Source of the DNA: JAWLAT01 sp041395325
Lineage (GTDB): Bacteria; Pseudomonadota; Gammaproteobacteria; Xanthomonadales; SZUA-5
Assembly: GCA_041395325.1 (NCBI GenBank)
Contig: JAWLAT010000002.1
Coordinates: forward strand, 62,001-126,000
Direction: 5' to 3'
DNA length: 64,000 nt
Made by a program: the position numbers and the translations under genes. A model generated the notes under the pieces. That model saw only the letters and a program-made list of their open reading frames with translations, was not told the origin of the DNA and searched no databases. Below, in pieces: positions 9,920 through 19,066 of this stretch (its first letter is position 1; the number at the start of each line of letters is the position of its first letter).

Positions 9920-11179
9920 ATGAGCGCTGCGAACCTGTTGTATGCCCAGTCCGGCGGTGTCACAGCCGTCATCAACACGACCGCCGCCGCGGTGATCGAA
10001 ACTGCGCGCAAGCATCGCGGCAAGATCGGTCGGGTGTTGGCCGCGCGAAATGGGGTGGTCGGCATTCTGGGTGAGGAACTGATCGACACCTACGAGGAAG
10101 ACTGGCGCGCCATCAAGGCGTTGCGGCAGACGCCGGGCGGTGCATTTGGCTCATGCCGCTTCAAGCTGGGCTCGCTGCAGACTGATCGTGCACGCTATGA
10201 GCGCTTGATTGATGTTTGCCGTGCGCACGATGTGCGCTGGCTGCTCTACAACGGCGGCAATGATTCGGCCGACACCTCGCTGAAGATCTCCGAGGTAGCC
10301 CGCGAGCTGGATTACCCGCTGTCGGTGATTGGCGTGCCCAAGACCATCGACAACGATCTGGCCGTGACGGACAGCTGCCCCGGTTTTGGCTCGGTGGCCA
10401 AGTACGTGGCGGTGTCGACACTGGAGGCGAGTCTGGACGTGGCCGCGATGGCCGAGTCCTCGACCAAGGTGTTCGTGCTGGAGGTGATGGGTCGGCACGC
10501 CGGCTGGATTGCTGCAGCGGCCGGACTGGCCGGACGGGGTCACGACGAGCCGCCGCACCTGATCCTGTTCCCGGAAAAGCCTTTCGATGAGGCTGAGTTT
10601 CTCGCCCGGGTGCAGGAGACCGTGGCGACCGTGGGCTGGTGCACCGTGGTGGTGTCCGAAGGTGTGAAGGGACCCGATGGTCGCTTTCTCGCCGAAAGTG
10701 GCAGCAAGGATGCCTTCGGCCACAGTCAACTCGGCGGGGCGGCCCCGAAGGTGGCTGGGTTGGTGCAGGACAAGCTGGGATTGAAGGTGCATTGGGCGGT
10801 CAGCGACTACCTGCAGCGCTCGGCACGCCATATCGCGTCGGCCACCGACTACTACCACGCCTGGGCCGTGGGCGAGGCCGCGGTCAAATATGCGCTGGCC
10901 GGCAAGAGTGGGGTGATGCCGGTGATACGCCGCCGGGCCAGTCGCCCCTATCGTTGGGAGATTGCCGAGGCCCCGCTGGCCGAGGTCGCCAACCACGAGA
11001 AGAAGCTGCCCGAGGACTATCTGCGCGAGGATGGCTACGGCATCTCCAGCAAGGCCCGCAGCTACCTCGAGCCGCTGATCCAGGGCGAGGCCTATCCCGA
11101 GTATCGCAGCGGCATGCCGCACTATGTGCGCCTGAAGAACCGTCTGCTGCGCAAGAAGCTGCCGCCTTTCGCACTCTGA
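9920..11179 (+). CDS. pfp: PPi-dependent 6-phosphofructokinase
   Basis: Interconverts fructose 6-phosphate and fructose 1,6-bisphosphate in glycolysis, probably with pyrophosphate. The 419-residue protein has the phosphofructokinase motifs LLYNGGNDSADTS and GVPKTIDNDLAVTDSCPGFG. The lysine of PKTIDND, where ATP enzymes carry PGTIDND, is the recognised marker of the PPi-dependent type. EVMGRHAGWIA follows as substrate site. It is longer than bacterial ATP-PFK (about 320 residues). The start ATG has only a weak ribosome site; a second open ATG upstream at 9889 is in another frame. No other phosphofructokinase is in the window. Confidence 0.92.
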   Translation: MSAANLLYAQSGGVTAVINTTAAAVIETARKHRGKIGRVLAARNGVVGILGEELIDTYEEDWRAIKALRQTPGGAFGSCRFKLGSLQTDRARYERLIDVCRAHDVRWLLYNGGNDSADTSLKISEVARELDYPLSVIGVPKTIDNDLAVTDSCPGFGSVAKYVAVSTLEASLDVAAMAESSTKVFVLEVMGRHAGWIAAAAGLAGRGHDEPPHLILFPEKPFDEAEFLARVQETVATVGWCTVVVSEGVKGPDGRFLAESGSKDAFGHSQLGGAAPKVAGLVQDKLGLKVHWAVSDYLQRSARHIASATDYYHAWAVGEAAVKYALAGKSGVMPVIRRRASRPYRWEIAEAPLAEVANHEKKLPEDYLREDGYGISSKARSYLEPLIQGEAYPEYRSGMPHYVRLKNRLLRKKLPPFAL

Positions 11180-11504
11180 GGCGCAGCGTGGTTTCGCGGC
11201 GCGGTTGGCAGTTTTCGGGCGCGGCAACCGAAGCTATGTCGGCGCCGATTTGAGTCGACGTCTCCGGGGGGGGGCGGCAATACCTGAACGCATGGTTTGC
11301 CCCTTCTGGACATGATCAGTTGTTTAAAGGCGCAGATGCCCTGATTGGGCAGCTGCAGCACCCGGATGGGTGGTCGACTTCCGAGGCTGATGGATGGAGG
11401 CCGCCGCTGGCGGCCTCCATCGTATGCGCGATCCGATACCCGTTCGCGACAGGCCTGATCGGATGCTCTAACCTCGGCGTTCCCCGACCTCCCGGAACCG
11501 ATCG
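11180..11504. other. intergenic, no gene; hairpin inside
   Basis: This 325-base stretch between pfp and the MBL-fold gene contains no convincing reading frame. It includes an eight-base G run near 11267-11274 and a perfect hairpin listed separately. No promoter could be assigned with confidence. Confidence 0.6.
11393..11421. terminator. perfect 13-bp hairpin, terminator-like
   Basis: GATGGAGGCCGCC at 11393-11405 is followed by a three-base loop GCT and its exact complement at 11409-11421. It lies about 210 bases after the pfp stop and 84 bases before the next gene. There is no T run after it on either strand, so it is either an imperfect intrinsic terminator or an mRNA-stabilising hairpin. 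Confidence 0.5.
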
Positions 11505-12332
11505 ATGATCTCTGGCCTGCGAAACAGTCTGTGTCTGCTCGCACTGGCGAGCTCGGTGCACGCTCACGATTCGCACTCCAGGGCGACCTACCTGGGCAAT
11601 GAGGGCGTGCTGGTTACGCGGGGTCACACCAAGGTGCTGTTCGATGCCTTCTACAGCAACAGCTACGAGGGCTATTACCTGCTGGTACCCGAGGCCATGG
11701 CGGCGGCGATGCTGGCCGGTGAGCCACCTTACGACGGCATCGACGCCATCTTCGTGTCCCATGTCCATGGCGATCATTTCACCGCCGAGCCGGCCATCGA
11801 GTACCTGCGAGCGCATCCGCAGGTGCCGTTGTACGGGTCATCGCAGACCCGAGCTGCCATCGTCGAGGTGGTCGGTGCCGATGACCCGGTGTTGCAGCGC
11901 GTCGTGGCCGTCGACATCTCGCCGACGGACCCGCCAAAGCAGTTGGAACTGGACGGACTCATCATCGAGGTGGTCGCCATTCCGCATGCCGGGAATCGGC
12001 CGGAGATCGAGAACCTGTCCTGGCGCGTCACACTGGACGAAGAGACCACCGTGACGCATTTCGGCGATGCGGCGACGGTCGCCGAAGACTTCGATCGCCA
12101 CGCCGAGCATTTCGCCGCTCGGCGTTCCCAGGCGGCCTTTCCACCGCACTGGTTCTTCGAGGACCCACAGGGCAGGGCGATCATGGCGCAGCATTTCAAT
12201 GCCGAGCAGATCATCGGCATTCATGTGCCGGCTGCCGCCGCGGGGAAAGGTGACGCCGTGCGCGCGCAGTTGGGCGGAGATCTGTTCACTGATCCGGGCG
12301 AAAGTCGCGAGCTGACCTCCTCCGCGGAATAG
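11505..12332 (+). CDS. secreted MBL-fold metallohydrolase
   Basis: The 275-residue product has a signal peptide (MISGLRNSLCLLALASSVHA, cleavage probably near residue 20) and a metallo-beta-lactamase fold core. SHVHGDHFTAEP near residue 85 is the HxHxDH metal site; later HFGDAATVAEDF supplies the bridging aspartate and HPP-like SQAAFPPHWFFEDP a distal histidine. It resembles the UlaG-like branch rather than antibiotic-hydrolysing lactamases. The substrate is unknown. It is followed by a gap of about 195 bases. Confidence 0.8.
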   Translation: MISGLRNSLCLLALASSVHAHDSHSRATYLGNEGVLVTRGHTKVLFDAFYSNSYEGYYLLVPEAMAAAMLAGEPPYDGIDAIFVSHVHGDHFTAEPAIEYLRAHPQVPLYGSSQTRAAIVEVVGADDPVLQRVVAVDISPTDPPKQLELDGLIIEVVAIPHAGNRPEIENLSWRVTLDEETTVTHFGDAATVAEDFDRHAEHFAARRSQAAFPPHWFFEDPQGRAIMAQHFNAEQIIGIHVPAAAAGKGDAVRAQLGGDLFTDPGESRELTSSAE

Positions 12333-12484
12333 CGTCTGTCGGCGTGCCCCGGATGGCGGGATTTGACGACTTGGTCGGGTCCAGTCGCTCAGGCGTTGAG
12401 TTGGTGATGGCTGATTTGAGGCCCTGGGTGTAATCGCTGCCACTCGTACCAAGGCATTGCGTGTTGCCGGCCGCCGTGCCATGT

Positions 12485-12502
12485 TATGTCGAGCGAGACA
12501 TA
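12485..12502. promoter_or_regulatory. inverted repeat upstream of 12528 gene, possible operator
   Basis: TATGTC at 12485-12490 and GACATA at 12497-12502 form a six-base inverted repeat with a six-base spacer, 25 bases before the next start codon. It could be an operator or leader hairpin. Evidence is only the symmetry and position. Confidence 0.3.
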
Positions 12503-12527
12503 TCATGTCGAATCACTGAGGTGGCCG

Positions 12528-13472
12528 ATGCGCATGCAACAGGGGCTCCGCATTCTCTTCGGGACCGTTGTTCTAACCATGACAGCCGGCGCAAATGCGG
12601 CGCCGAGCAATGCAGTCTCCGATGAGGCGATTCGATCCGCCCTGCTGAGTCCCGACGCAGCCGTTCAGGCATTGGCCTGGGTCTCGCTACCGCGGGATGA
12701 CCGGAGCGATGACCAGGTCCGGGCATGGCATCAGACCTGGATCACGGAGCGCCCGGATGGGAAGACCAAGGCTCTGCTGGCCCGCCACGCTTGCGCAAGA
12801 CCGGGCGTCTGGCAGCGCCTGTGTACCGAGATGGATCTCTGGAAAGACTGGATCGCCCATGAACCCGGCAATGCGCAGCCCTGGATGCTGCTGGCATGGC
12901 AGGCCCAGCAGAACGACGACACCGTCGCCTTGCAGGCAGTGTTGGATCGAGTGGCCCGGAGCGATCACATCGACACGGGCACGCGTCAGGATCTGCTGCT
13001 GGCACGCCGGCTGTCGAGCACCGTCATGGGTGGCGACGCGCCAGCGGGTGAGTTGGCCATTCATGCCTTCGGGGTCTGGCTGGCGATGGTGCAGCCGATG
13101 CAGACCTACACCGCCGTCTGTCCGACCGGTCGAGGGCAAGCCATTCGTCCGGATCGAGCCGACCTGTGCCGTCAGGTGTCCGGGTGGATGATCGAAGGAC
13201 GAGAGGGCTCGATGGGTGTCACCCAGATCGGATATTTGATCGCGATGGCCTACGCGGAGTCTGATGAATCAAGGCGTCAGTTGGCGCAGGAGCGTGATCA
13301 GTTGCGAGCGTTGCAGGATGCCTTTGTAGCCGATGAAAGGCTGCACTTCGAAAGGGACGATATCTTTCCGGACTACGCCGATGACTATCTCCAACTGATT
13401 GTCGAGCACGGCGAGCGCCAGGCCATGATCGACTGGCTCGCCTCTGGGCCTGATGCGCAGAAGCAGCCATGA
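12528..13472 (+). CDS. exported hypothetical protein
   Basis: Family not recognised. The ATG at 12528 was chosen over 12486 because it follows GAGGTGGC and gives a clean signal peptide (MRMQQGLRILFGTVVLTMTA, then GANAA as a cleavage site). The mature part, about 285 residues, is helical with several Trp residues and cysteines (HACARPGVWQRLCTEMDLW) and TPR-like spacing (PWMLLAWQAQQNDDTVALQA). It overlaps the next gene by four bases, and the two products have similar composition, suggesting a functional pair. Confidence 0.7.
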   Translation: MRMQQGLRILFGTVVLTMTAGANAAPSNAVSDEAIRSALLSPDAAVQALAWVSLPRDDRSDDQVRAWHQTWITERPDGKTKALLARHACARPGVWQRLCTEMDLWKDWIAHEPGNAQPWMLLAWQAQQNDDTVALQAVLDRVARSDHIDTGTRQDLLLARRLSSTVMGGDAPAGELAIHAFGVWLAMVQPMQTYTAVCPTGRGQAIRPDRADLCRQVSGWMIEGREGSMGVTQIGYLIAMAYAESDESRRQLAQERDQLRALQDAFVADERLHFERDDIFPDYADDYLQLIVEHGERQAMIDWLASGPDAQKQP

Positions 13473-14830
13473 CCGGCCGCTGGATGCGCCGATGGCTGTG
13501 GGCGTGGCTACTGTTGTTGCTGCTTGCTTTCGGCTTCGCCACGGCCCTGATCACGGACTGGCTGCCCAGGCCAACGGCTCAGGAGAAGGCAGCCGTTCGC
13601 GCGCTCGATGTGGATGCGCTGACCGATGTGAGCGATGGGAACGCCTTCGGCTGGTACTACCTGGCCGAGTTGCAGTTGCAACCCACGGAGTTCATGGCGC
13701 TGATCGACTCGGCGCTGTCTGCCGAGGCGGGCGCAGACACCGACGCCAACTGGTCGATCGTCGAGGCGTTGCTGCGCGACAGCGGTCAGACCCGGCGTAG
13801 ACCCTTCGACAAGGAGCAACCGACCTGCCGGCCGGGTCAGGTCGACTGCCTGACCCATGTCAGCGAGCGCCTGGATGCCGTGCAGCGCGGGCTGGCAGCG
13901 AATCGAGACTGGCTGACGTGGGCCATGCAGATCGAAGCGTTCGATCATTTCCACGATCCGTTGGCACTGCTGTCGACGTCATCCATGCCTCTGCAGCTGT
14001 CAAATCCTCAAGCGCAACTGCGAATGCCGCTGACGGTAGCGGCAGCAGAATTCGCCAGCGGTCGGCGCGACGCGGGCCTGAATCGGCTGTGCCGCTACAG
14101 CGTTGGGTGGCGGCGCGTGCTGGGTGACGCTCGGTCGTATGCGAGCTATGTGTTCGGTCTGACGTTGCTGAGCGATGCCGCTGCGCTGCGGGCGCAGATG
14201 CGTGCCGTCTACCCCGAACTTGAATCTTCCAACTGTGAGGAGGCGTTCGCGCCCCTGCAGCCAGCGGACTTGACGCTTTGTCCGCTCATGCGTGCCGAAC
14301 ATCGCCGGCGCGTGGTGGATATTCGGCAACCCGCTGACGACGGCTGGCTGGACGAGATCCTCAATCGAGTGGGCTTCAATCGACGGCACACTCTGGCTCG
14401 AATGGCCATTGCGCCGGCGCACTTCTGTCAGTCCGCACATCAGCTGGACCTGCAGGCGCGACGGATCGGCGAGCTGCCGAGTGGTCGCTGTGAACAAGGA
14501 CAAGCGGCGTTCAATGCACTCGGCTGCCTGTTGGCGGAGATTGGTGAACCGATAATGGCGTCGTATTCGGCGCTGGCTCAGCGACGCCTGGATCTGGATG
14601 CCTCGTTGCGCCTGCTGGGTGCCGCGAATTGGCTGCGCAGCGAATGCACGGCCGATCGCCAAGGCTGCCTGGCCCGTCTCCCGCCCGAATGGCGCAGCCC
14701 GCTGCACGAATGGCAGCTGGTAGACGACGATCGCAGCCTGCAGTTGGAGCGGTTGTACGAACATGGTGAGCGGCACTGGCAGATCCCCATCGATGCGCCG
14801 CTGTTGGTCGCGGGCGTCGAGGCGCACTGA
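13469..14830 (+). CDS. membrane-anchored hypothetical protein
   Basis: Family not recognised. The 453-residue product has one N-terminal membrane helix (WLWAWLLLLLLAFGFATALI) after a short Arg-rich cytoplasmic tail (MTGRWMRR), so most of it is probably periplasmic. The soluble part is helical and contains several conserved-looking cysteine pairs (CRPGQVDCL, CEQGQAAFNALGC, CTADRQGC) that could form disulfides. Its ATG lies in the stop of the exported gene before it (ATGA), which implies coupled translation and perhaps a complex of the two. Confidence 0.7.
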   Translation: MTGRWMRRWLWAWLLLLLLAFGFATALITDWLPRPTAQEKAAVRALDVDALTDVSDGNAFGWYYLAELQLQPTEFMALIDSALSAEAGADTDANWSIVEALLRDSGQTRRRPFDKEQPTCRPGQVDCLTHVSERLDAVQRGLAANRDWLTWAMQIEAFDHFHDPLALLSTSSMPLQLSNPQAQLRMPLTVAAAEFASGRRDAGLNRLCRYSVGWRRVLGDARSYASYVFGLTLLSDAAALRAQMRAVYPELESSNCEEAFAPLQPADLTLCPLMRAEHRRRVVDIRQPADDGWLDEILNRVGFNRRHTLARMAIAPAHFCQSAHQLDLQARRIGELPSGRCEQGQAAFNALGCLLAEIGEPIMASYSALAQRRLDLDASLRLLGAANWLRSECTADRQGCLARLPPEWRSPLHEWQLVDDDRSLQLERLYEHGERHWQIPIDAPLLVAGVEAH

Positions 14831-15228
14831 GCATTTCGCTGCGCGTCCGAATCGGCTGATGTGGCAGCGTGGCGACAGTCGCGCTGTTGGTGGCTGCGGT
14901 GTTCGAGTAACAGTCGAATGGGGTAGGGCAAGCTGGTCAGCCATGGGTTGTTTGTGGGAGCGAGCTTGCTCGCGATCTTTTGGCTAGGAATTGTTTGAAA
15001 AGGCCAAAGATCGCGAGCAAGCTCGCTCCCACTGAAGGTCAGGTGGCTGGCCGCGGTCGGGGTGTTGATGGCGTTGGTGGCTGCGCCATGCCGCGCCTGC
15101 ATGACGGCTCTCAGCGTTTCGGCCATACAGCCCCTCCGCAGCGTGCCGCTTCGGCCCGGTTAGCTCCCTGCCACATCCTCGTCGCAGCCATTCGCTAAGA
15201 TCGGCTGCAGTTCAACCGGGATGCTGTC
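14831..15228. other. intergenic with REPIN
   Basis: The 398 bases between the membrane-anchored gene and the MaoC-Pta gene carry no supported gene. The notable content is a pair of inverted REP sequences (listed separately). The rest is GC-rich and featureless to the eye. Confidence 0.6.
14954..15032. repeat. inverted REP pair (REPIN/BIME)
   Basis: GTGGGAGCGAGCTTGCTCGC begins at 14954 and runs on through GATCTTTTGGC; its reverse complement ends at 15032. The two ~30-base arms are nearly perfect inverted copies around a spacer of about 20 bases, so the whole can fold into one long stem. Each arm itself contains the internal palindrome GAGCAAGCTC / GCGAGCTTGCTCGC typical of REP elements of Pseudomonas and Xanthomonas relatives. 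A single degenerate copy recurs at 41332-41355. Such elements are thought to be mobilised by RAYT transposases, one of which lies broken at the end of the window. Confidence 0.9.
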
Positions 15229-16614
15229 ATGGAAGACTTCACCAATCGCACTTTCGATGAGATCCAGGTCGGAGAGGCAGTCAGCCTGCAGCGCTGCCTG
15301 TCGCTGACCGAGGTCGAGGCGCTGGTCATGGTGTCGGGCGATGTCGATCCCTTTCATCTGGAGGCCGGCGAGGGCAGGGCGCGGCCGGAGATGGCGGCCG
15401 AGGCAGTCGGCGCAGAAGCGTTGCTGTCGGCGCTGGTGTCGCGGCGGCTGCCAGGGCCGGGGGCGGTGATCGTCGCGCAGCGCCTGCGCTTCGAGGGCAG
15501 CGTGCATGTGGGTGATGAGCTGCAGGCGCGCATTGAGGTCACCGCGAAGGATCCGGAGAACCACGAAATTACGCTGGCCTGTCGGGTCGAGCGCGGACAG
15601 GATTGCCTGGTCGAAGGCACGATGCGGGTGCGGGCACCGACCCGGCGCATCCACTACTCGGATCTGGCACCGCCGCACGTCAGCATCCGCCACAACGACG
15701 CCTTCGCCCAGTTGCTGCGCCGCTGCGAGGGCCTGCCGGCGGTGTCCTGTGCGGTGGTGCATCCATGCGACCCGGCCTCGCTGCAAGGCCCGCTTGAAGC
15801 CGCCCGGCGTGGCCTGATCGTGCCGGTACTGGTGGGTCCTCAGGCCCGCATCCAGCGCGTCGCCGACGAGCATGAGCTGGATCTCACCGGGATTCGGATC
15901 GTCGATGTCGAGCACAGCCATGCGGCGGCCGAAGCGGCCGTGGCGCTGGCCCGCGACGGCGAAGTGGGCGCCCTGATGAAGGGGTCGTTGCACACCGACG
16001 AACTGCTCTCGGCGGTCGTGCCCAGCGCCGCCGGTATGCGCACCGGGCGACGGATGAGCCATGTGTTCGTCATGGACGTGCCGGCCTATCCGCGGCTGCT
16101 GCTGGTCACCGACGCGGCCGTCAACATCGCCCCGGATCTGGCGCAGAAGGCCGACATCGCGCAGAACGCGATCGACCTGGCGCAGGTGTTGGGCATCAGC
16201 GAACCCAAGGTCGCAGTGCTGTCGGCGGTCGAAACGGTCAACCCGCACCTGCAGTCCACGCTCGATGCCGCGGCCTTGTGCAAGATGGCCGATCGCGGCC
16301 AGATCCGCGGCGGGATCCTCGACGGCCCACTGGCCTTTGACAATGCGGTCAGCGAGGAAGCGGCGCGGACCAAGGGCATCGAATCTGCCGTGGCCGGTCG
16401 GGCCGATATCCTGCTGGTGCCCGATGTGGAATCGGGCAACATGGTTGCCAAGCAGTTGCAGTATCTCGCCGGTGCCGACAGCGCCGGCATCGTGCTCGGT
16501 GCGCGGGTGCCGATCGTGCTGACTTCGCGCGCCGACAAGATTCGGGCGCGACTGGCCAGTACCGCGGTGATGTTGATGGTGGCCCGCGGCGGTCACACCG
16601 CCCCGACGCAGTGA
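15229..16614 (+). CDS. MaoC-like hydratase / phosphate acetyltransferase fusion
   Basis: The 461-residue product joins two domains. Residues 1 to about 140 are a hot-dog MaoC/R-hydratase-like domain (NRTFDEIQVGEAVSLQRCLS, then SGDVDPFHLE and LEGRLRFEG-like RLRFEGSVHVGDEL). From about 160 on there is a Pta/Ptb phosphotransacylase domain (ALMKGSLHTDELLSAVV, RRMSHVFVMDVP, ILDGPLAFDNAVSEEAA, ILLVPDVESGNMVAKQL). Pta converts acetyl-CoA and phosphate to acetyl phosphate. The acetate kinase gene starts seven bases later, completing the Pta-AckA route. What the hydratase domain does here is not known. Annotated elsewhere as a bifunctional protein. Confidence 0.9.
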   Translation: MEDFTNRTFDEIQVGEAVSLQRCLSLTEVEALVMVSGDVDPFHLEAGEGRARPEMAAEAVGAEALLSALVSRRLPGPGAVIVAQRLRFEGSVHVGDELQARIEVTAKDPENHEITLACRVERGQDCLVEGTMRVRAPTRRIHYSDLAPPHVSIRHNDAFAQLLRRCEGLPAVSCAVVHPCDPASLQGPLEAARRGLIVPVLVGPQARIQRVADEHELDLTGIRIVDVEHSHAAAEAAVALARDGEVGALMKGSLHTDELLSAVVPSAAGMRTGRRMSHVFVMDVPAYPRLLLVTDAAVNIAPDLAQKADIAQNAIDLAQVLGISEPKVAVLSAVETVNPHLQSTLDAAALCKMADRGQIRGGILDGPLAFDNAVSEEAARTKGIESAVAGRADILLVPDVESGNMVAKQLQYLAGADSAGIVLGARVPIVLTSRADKIRARLASTAVMLMVARGGHTAPTQ

Positions 16615-16621
16615 GCTCAGC

Positions 16622-17797
16622 GTGGCCGACGCCAGCATCCTGGTCCTCAACGCCGGCTCGTCGAGCCTGAAGTTCGCCGTCTATCGGGGTGAGGGTGAAA
16701 CTCTGGAGCCGGCGCTGTCCGGTCGCATTGAATCCATCCCGGATGCCCCACGCTTCCTGCTGCGTCAGGCCGACGGCGCCATGGCCGTACAACCGGCACC
16801 ATCCGAAGGCTGGCCGCCGGGACATCCGGCTGCGCTGGAGTGCCTGCTGGACTGGCTGCAGCGCCGGCTCGATGGGCCGCTGACTGCGGTGGGCCATCGG
16901 GTCGTCCATGGTGGCCAGCACTACGCCGAACCGGTTCGCATCGATACGACGGTGCTGGCCGAGCTCAGCGCATTGGTGCCGCTGGCGCCGTTGCACCAAC
17001 CGCACAATCTGGCGCCGATCCGGCAACTGGCCGAGCAGCATCCCGAGTTGCCGCAGGTGGCCTGCTTCGACACCGCCTTTCATCGCAGCCTGCCGCCGCT
17101 GGCGCGCCGCTTTGGCCTGCCCCATGCGCTGCATCAGGCCGGGGTGCAGCGCTACGGCTTCCATGGCCTCTCCTACGAGTACCTCAGTCAGGCGCTGCAG
17201 ACCGTCGATCCGGTTGCCGCCAACGGACGCTGCGTGCTGCTGCATCTGGGTAACGGTGCCAGCCTCTGTGCGACGCGTGCCGGAAGCAGCGTGCACACCA
17301 GCATGGGTTTTTCGGCGCTCGATGGGCTGATCATGGGGACTCGCTGCGGCCGGCTGGATCCGGGGGTGGTGTTGCACCTGCAGCGGCAGGGCATGAGCGC
17401 CGACGAGATCGAAGCGCTGCTGTACCGTCAGTCGGGTCTGCTGGGAGTCTCGGGTATCGCGTCGGACATGCGCACCCTGCTGGCCAGCGAAGCTCCGGCC
17501 GCGCTGGAAGCGGTGGCGCTGTATTGCCAGCAGATCCAGCTGGAACTGGGCATGGCGGTCGCGGCCCTGGGTGGTCTGGACGCGATCGTGTTCTCGGCCG
17601 GCGTGGGCGAGCACGCCGCGCCGATTCGCGCTGCCGTGCTGGAGGGCGCCGGCTGGTTGGGCGCGCAACTGGATCCGGCGGCCAACGCGCGCCACGGGCC
17701 GCGACTGACGCTGGCCGAATCGCCCGTCCGGGCCTGGGTGATCCCCACCGATGAGGAGGGCATGATCGCCCGTCACACCCGCAGGCTGGTCCTCTGA
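16622..17797 (+). CDS. ackA: acetate kinase
   Basis: Converts acetyl phosphate and ADP to acetate and ATP. The 391-residue protein starts at GTG 16622 and shows the ASKHA pattern: ILVLNAGSSSLKFAVY at the N-terminus, VGHRVVHGG, the acetate kinase signature CFDTAFHRSLPPLARRFGLP, GFHGLSYEYL, HLGNGASL, MGTRCGRLDPGV and FSAGVGEHA. Together with the upstream MaoC-Pta fusion it forms a two-gene operon linking acetyl-CoA to substrate-level phosphorylation and acetyl-phosphate levels. Confidence 0.95.
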   Translation: MADASILVLNAGSSSLKFAVYRGEGETLEPALSGRIESIPDAPRFLLRQADGAMAVQPAPSEGWPPGHPAALECLLDWLQRRLDGPLTAVGHRVVHGGQHYAEPVRIDTTVLAELSALVPLAPLHQPHNLAPIRQLAEQHPELPQVACFDTAFHRSLPPLARRFGLPHALHQAGVQRYGFHGLSYEYLSQALQTVDPVAANGRCVLLHLGNGASLCATRAGSSVHTSMGFSALDGLIMGTRCGRLDPGVVLHLQRQGMSADEIEALLYRQSGLLGVSGIASDMRTLLASEAPAALEAVALYCQQIQLELGMAVAALGGLDAIVFSAGVGEHAAPIRAAVLEGAGWLGAQLDPAANARHGPRLTLAESPVRAWVIPTDEEGMIARHTRRLVL

Positions 17798-17801
17798 GCG
17801 C

Positions 17802-18905
17802 TCATTCGACCCCGTCGGCGAAGATCGGATCGAAGAAGTGGCGAAGCACCAGCTGACGGGTGTGTTCGAGAATCACCGGATTGTCGCCGAGCAGATCATG
17901 TCCGAAGCCCGGGTATTCGACCGGCCGCCACATTGGCGGATCGATGCCGAAAGCCTGCTGATGGGCGACGGCCTGGCGATGACGGATACCGTCGGGTCGG
18001 CAATGATCCGGTACGTCGTCGTCACCACCGATTTCCACGTGCAACTCGGTGGCCAGATAGCCGTCGCGGGCATGCTCAGGATGGAAAAAGTCCAGCGGCC
18101 AATCCAGTACGTTGACCACGTCCGGGTCGGCCGTGGGAATGAAGCGGCGCAGGAAACAGCCCGGTGAGATGGCCTGTGCGAAGGTCAGCACCGGCAGTGC
18201 ATTGAAGCTGGCCTCGATGCCGGGCGGCAGGGTCGGGTAGTTGGCCAGCGCCTGCTGTCGCTCCTGAAACTGCGACGCACTCTCCAGCGGGCGCTGCTGG
18301 CTGATGTCGGCGTACTGGCTGGCGTGTCGGCCAGTGGCGATGGCGGCCAGTCCCAGCACGATGGTGCCGCCATTGGAGGTGCCCAGCGCGCAGGTGCGCA
18401 GCGGGTCCACCTGCGGCAGCGCCTGCAGATAGGCCAGCCCTGCGCCGGCATCAAGCACACGGGTCAGAGTCCGGCGCGTGTCATAGGCGTTGTCGCGCGC
18501 CGGAACGCCGTCACCGGGATTGTGCAGCGGCGGTGGCACCCAGCCGAAATAGTCCTCGTCATTGTCCTCGCAGAACAGCGGATGGCGGCCGAAGCTGTCG
18601 GGCGCCAGCACGATGACGTTGAGGCTCTCCAGCAACGTGAAGACAGCCTCGTAATTGCTCTCCAGGGCCGGCCCGCAGGTCAGGCCGGGACCGTTCTCGC
18701 GCAACAAGCCGCCCGACCCATGCAGCAGCAGACAGGCCGGATGCCCCCCGGCAGGCACTGGGCCATCGGGCACACTCAGACGGGCCGGGATGGCATCGCC
18801 CGCCAGGCTCTGCAGGCTGATGTCGGTGCGCGTGGCTGCCGGTAGCTGGGTGGTCAACAGGAGCAGGCTGGCGGTCAGCAGGTGCGGTGATTTCATCAGT
18901 GGCAT
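17802..18905 (-). CDS. exported alpha/beta-hydrolase (dienelactone hydrolase-like)
   Basis: The 367-residue product has a signal peptide (KSPHLLTASLLLLTTQLPAA) and an alpha/beta-hydrolase core: ACLLLHGSGGLL gives the oxyanion region, CALGTSNGGTIVLGLA the G-x-S-x-G nucleophile elbow (GTSNG), and the C-terminal PGFGHDLL the catalytic histidine. The substrate is unknown. The alternative ATG at 18896 would shorten it by three residues. It is convergent with ackA, four bases apart. Confidence 0.75.
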   Translation of the reverse strand: MPLMKSPHLLTASLLLLTTQLPAATRTDISLQSLAGDAIPARLSVPDGPVPAGGHPACLLLHGSGGLLRENGPGLTCGPALESNYEAVFTLLESLNVIVLAPDSFGRHPLFCEDNDEDYFGWVPPPLHNPGDGVPARDNAYDTRRTLTRVLDAGAGLAYLQALPQVDPLRTCALGTSNGGTIVLGLAAIATGRHASQYADISQQRPLESASQFQERQQALANYPTLPPGIEASFNALPVLTFAQAISPGCFLRRFIPTADPDVVNVLDWPLDFFHPEHARDGYLATELHVEIGGDDDVPDHCRPDGIRHRQAVAHQQAFGIDPPMWRPVEYPGFGHDLLGDNPVILEHTRQLVLRHFFDPIFADGVE

Positions 18906-19066
18906 CGGGTTGACTCATGATCGTGTACGGCGGGATACGTCATTTGGCGCGAGATCGGATCAGCGTTTTACCGTGACGGTTGCGGCGGCACCCTTCCGTT
19001 GGCGATTGTCGGTCGGCCCCAGGTGCTAGCATTTCGCGCTCACGGGCAAGCCGGGATGGCGACAAG

